NCBI GenBank assembly: GCA_020353135.1
Contig: CP070688.1
Span: 1,970,005 to 1,978,612 of the forward strand
Reading direction: 5' to 3'
DNA length: 8,608 bases
From: Chloroflexota bacterium
Lineage (GTDB): Bacteria; Chloroflexota; Anaerolineae; Promineifilales; Promineifilaceae
Shown: positions 6,676-8,608 of the stretch, one piece after another
Layout: each line of letters opens with the position of its first letter
How positions within the stretch are numbered: position 1 is the first letter of the stretch
Translations under genes and position numbers: made by a program
Notes under the pieces: model-generated
Seen by the model: only the letters and a program-made list of their open reading frames with translations
What the model was told of the DNA's origin: nothing
Database searches by the model: none

Positions 6676-6703
6676 GAGACGGCGCCTGAGAGGCGGCGCC
6701 TGA
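6662..6703 (+). repeat. Three tandem 14-bp repeats across the M16 stop codon
   Basis: The unit GAGACGGCGCCTGA occurs at 6662-6675 and 6676-6689, then with one change (GAGGCGGCGCCTGA) at 6690-6703. The first copy includes the final Gly-Ala codons and the TGA stop. Each unit contains the self-complementary GGCGCC, so neighbouring copies can pair with each other in mRNA. The array fills most of the 48-bp gap before acpS and looks like a slippage expansion. Confidence 0.9.
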
Positions 6704-6723
6704 GAGCCATTTTGAATTCGATT

Positions 6724-7095
6724 ATGAACCAACTAGTGAGCGGTATTGACATGATTGAAGTAGCCCGAATTGAACGGGCCGCGGCCAGACATGGCGATCG
6801 TTTCTTTCGCCGTTTTTTCACGCCGCAGGAGATCGCCTACTGCGAGGGTCGGGCGACAAGCCTGGCCGGCCGCTTCGCCGTCAAAGAAGCCGTGGCCAAG
6901 GCCCTCGGCACCGGCATCGGCGACTTTAACTGGACCGATATCGAAGTCGTATGTGACGGCCGGGGCAGGCCGGAATTACGCTTGCACAATCAAGCTAAGG
7001 CTTTGGCCGATCGAAATGGGCTGCACCAGTGGTCCATCAGCCTGTCCCATACCGGTTCTCACGCCATCGGCCTGGCCGTTGCCTTGAGCAGCTAA
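6724..7095 (+). CDS. acpS: Holo-[acyl-carrier-protein] synthase
   Basis: 123 aa, the normal AcpS length. The enzyme transfers the 4'-phosphopantetheine arm of coenzyme A to the serine of apo acyl carrier protein, making it active for fatty acid synthesis. It acts in the cytoplasm, usually as a trimer. Diagnostic features are 'GIDMIEVARIE' with the Mg2+-binding D9, 'FFTPQEIAYC', 'GRFAVKEAVAKALGTG' with E55 as second metal ligand and K54 beside it, and the C-terminal 'ISLSHTGSHAIGLAV'. I chose ATG 6724 because it puts the first beta strand right after the start, as in most AcpS proteins. An in-frame TTG at 6712 would add four residues. Neither has a strong ribosome site, so translation may rely on coupling to the M16 gene 48 nt upstream. 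Confidence 0.93.
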   Translation: MNQLVSGIDMIEVARIERAAARHGDRFFRRFFTPQEIAYCEGRATSLAGRFAVKEAVAKALGTGIGDFNWTDIEVVCDGRGRPELRLHNQAKALADRNGLHQWSISLSHTGSHAIGLAVALSS

Positions 7096-7187
7096 GAGTC
7101 GAGGCCCACCAGTTGCGAGCTAAGAACGGGCAGTCAACGCCCGCTGGCGATTACGCATTCGCGGAGCGCCCTATCATCTAGAGGATC

Positions 7188-7943
7188 ATGGCCAGTTGGA
7201 AAGCGGACGACGACAGTCTGATATACTTCGAGCGACTTGGCCGTACGGCCGGTCGGGAAAAGCTCTTGCTCCTACCTGGTCTTCTGGGCACAATCGGCAG
7301 CCAATGGCGCTCTTTCGTAGAGCCCTTGAGCGAGCGCTATGAACTGATATTGGCCGATCTACGCGGCCACGGCCGGTCTGAAAACAACGACCTACACTTA
7401 TTGCCAGAACAGATGGTCGAGGATCTGATCGGGCTTCTCGATCATCTGTCCGTCCAGTCCGTACACGTGGCCGGCTACGATTTTGGCGGCTATCTGGGCC
7501 TGATGCTGGCTTTGTACCGGCCGCGACTGGTCAACACGCTTCTAATGCACGGCACGAAGTTCTTTTGGTCCCAGCAGGCGGCGGCGGAAATGCGCCGCCA
7601 GTTGAACCCGGAGCATATCTCGCGAGAAGCCCCGAGCTATGCCAACCGGCTCTCGGCCGAACATGGCGCCAACCGCTGGCGACCGCTGGTGCGCCAGGCG
7701 GCCGATCTGATCACTTATTTGTCGGAGAAACCGCTCGGCGAAACGGCTCTTCGCCGGGTCCAGGCGCCGATCTTGGTCAGTGTCGGCGATCGTGATGAAT
7801 TGATTCCGGTGCAAGAGGCTTACCGTCTAAGCCGTACCCTGGAAGACGCCAGCCTGCTGGTCGTACCCGGCGCGCACCACCCGTTTCGATCTTCGGACCT
7901 AATCCCACTGCTGCCGGTCATGGAGAAGTTCCAACGCCGTTGA
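7188..7943 (+). CDS. Alpha/beta hydrolase with Asp at the nucleophile position
   Basis: 251 aa with a classic alpha/beta hydrolase fold. It has an oxyanion-loop region 'LLLLPGLLGTIGSQW' (26-40), a strand and turn 'ILADLRGHGRS' (54-64), a nucleophile elbow 'VAGYDFGG' (94-101), a helical cap at about 125-185, the catalytic acid region 'SVGDRDELIP' (D203 probable) and the catalytic histidine in 'GAHHPF' (H230 or H231). The elbow reads G-Y-D98-F-G, so the usual serine is an aspartate, as in epoxide hydrolases and haloalkane or haloacid dehalogenases of this fold. The oxyanion loop lacks their usual HG-x-P motif and looks more like the GLLG loop of esterases, so the substrate is open. No signal peptide is seen. 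It lies 92 bp after acpS with a short-spaced GAGG (7181-7184) before the ATG, and the deacetylase gene begins 5 nt after its stop. Confidence 0.85.
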   Translation: MASWKADDDSLIYFERLGRTAGREKLLLLPGLLGTIGSQWRSFVEPLSERYELILADLRGHGRSENNDLHLLPEQMVEDLIGLLDHLSVQSVHVAGYDFGGYLGLMLALYRPRLVNTLLMHGTKFFWSQQAAAEMRRQLNPEHISREAPSYANRLSAEHGANRWRPLVRQAADLITYLSEKPLGETALRRVQAPILVSVGDRDELIPVQEAYRLSRTLEDASLLVVPGAHHPFRSSDLIPLLPVMEKFQRR

Positions 7944-7948
7944 CACCC

Positions 7949-8608
7949 ATGAGTAATTCGGAACGAACATTGCTGGCCGTCCTGGCCCATCCCGACGACG
8001 AGTCATACGGAATGGGCGGTACCCTGGCTCGCTATGCTCACGAAGGAGTGGACGTGCACGTAGCCATCGCCACCGATGGCGCGGCCGGCTCCATCGACGA
8101 GAGGTGGCAAGGAGACCGTTCCCGCCTGGCCGAAGCCCGCGCCGGCGAAGTGCAGCGCGCCTCCGAGATCCTGGGCGTGCAGTTGCACATGCTGGGCTAT
8201 CGCGATTCCGGATACATCGGCGATCCGGCCAGTGATCATCCGAGCGCTTTCGTGAATGCCGACGAGCGGGAAGCGGTCGGCCGGGTAGTCGAATTGATTC
8301 GGACGGTGCGGCCGCAGGTGGTGGTCACTCACGACGAGACTGGCGGCTACTTCCACCCAGACCACATTCAGTGTTACGTGATTACTACCGCCGCCTACGA
8401 AGCGGCCGGGGATGCCAAACAATATCCTGATCTCGATCTGGAATCGTTTCGACCCGACCGGCTCTATTATAGCGCCTTCTCAAACCGCTGGGTCAGGTTT
8501 ATGGTCGGCTATATGCGCCTGAGGGGCCTGGATCCAAAGCGAGCCGGGCGCAATCAAGACATTGATTTCACCAAAGTCGGCGTGCCCCCGAGCAAGATCA
8601 CTACGACA
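7949..8608 (+). CDS. LmbE/PIG-L family deacetylase, MshB/Mca-like (3' end missing)
   Basis: The frame runs from ATG 7949 to the right edge with no stop (220 codons seen), so the C-terminus is missing. The zinc-binding motif is 'AHPDDES' (residues 13-19): H14 and D17 should bind zinc and D16 should act as base. The third ligand is H139 in 'YFHPDHI'. LmbE/PIG-L enzymes remove acyl groups from N-acetylglucosamine-type amines. The stretches 'LGYRDSGYIGDP' (82-93), 'VVVTHDETGGYFHPDHI' (124-140) and 'TTAAYEAAGD' (146-155) resemble the actinobacterial mycothiol enzymes MshB (GlcNAc-Ins deacetylase) and Mca (mycothiol conjugate amidase) rather than plain GlcNAc deacetylases. Which substrate it uses is unknown. 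No ribosome site is visible. The start lies 5 nt past the hydrolase stop, pointing to translational coupling. Confidence 0.88.
   Translation, partial: MSNSERTLLAVLAHPDDESYGMGGTLARYAHEGVDVHVAIATDGAAGSIDERWQGDRSRLAEARAGEVQRASEILGVQLHMLGYRDSGYIGDPASDHPSAFVNADEREAVGRVVELIRTVRPQVVVTHDETGGYFHPDHIQCYVITTAAYEAAGDAKQYPDLDLESFRPDRLYYSAFSNRWVRFMVGYMRLRGLDPKRAGRNQDIDFTKVGVPPSKITTT

Noticed and set aside
7127..7143. Small inverted repeat CGGGC / GCCCG after acpS, considered as a terminator
   Set aside because: The stem is only 5 bp and no T-run follows. It is too weak to call, and the hydrolase gene downstream may be co-transcribed.
8003..8422. A 139-codon - strand frame opposite the deacetylase
   Set aside because: The opposite strand encodes an unmistakable LmbE protein with all zinc ligands. 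This frame is its antisense shadow.

Overview
The window is GC-rich, densely coded bacterial DNA whose codons lean heavily to GCC, GGC and CTG. Three things fit best with a member of the Chloroflexota (Anaerolineae-like): two-gene M16B peptidases, a GAF-GAF-SpoIIE phosphatase with a cysteine-rich GAF domain, and a mycothiol-enzyme-like LmbE/PIG-L deacetylase. This is inference from gene style, not from a marker gene. There is no rRNA, tRNA, CRISPR array, integrase or transposase, so the region reads as chromosomal housekeeping or accessory sequence.

Layout. The left edge holds the last 60 codons of an unidentified + strand gene (1-183). It converges on a - strand DUF1269-type glycine-rich protein (256-849), and a perfect 13-bp hairpin (202-234) between them looks like a shared bidirectional terminator. 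The 434-bp gap at 850-1283 is a divergent promoter region, with a TATAAT box on each strand. To its right runs an apparent + strand operon: catalytic M16B peptidase (1284-2573), probable lipoprotein (2596-3273) and GAF-GAF-PP2C phosphatase (3336-5141). After a 259-bp gap with a good extended -10 promoter comes a second unit: non-catalytic M16B partner (5401-6675), holo-ACP synthase acpS (6724-7095), an alpha/beta hydrolase with Asp at the nucleophile position (7188-7943), and an MshB/Mca-like deacetylase cut by the right edge (from 7949).

How the genes fit together. The two M16 proteins are complementary. The first has HxxEH and both downstream glutamates but no R/Y pair. The second has lost HxxEH but keeps the Arg-Tyr pair. 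They should therefore form one cytoplasmic heterodimeric peptidase, although their genes are about 2.8 kb apart and have separate candidate promoters. The genes in between encode a surface lipoprotein and an RsbU-like phosphatase with no visible anti-sigma or anti-anti-sigma partner. A shared pathway with the peptidase is possible but not shown. AcpS activates acyl carrier proteins. The hydrolase and deacetylase are 5 nt apart and probably co-translated.

Points most worth following: the split M16 pair with an alpha-MPP-like glycine loop on the catalytic subunit; the Cys cluster in the first GAF domain; the Asp-for-Ser nucleophile of the hydrolase; the Mca/MshB-like deacetylase; a 14-bp tandem repeat across an M16 stop codon; and perfect hairpins at 202-234 and inside the phosphatase gene (4100-4126). 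No clearly new multi-gene system is proven by this window.
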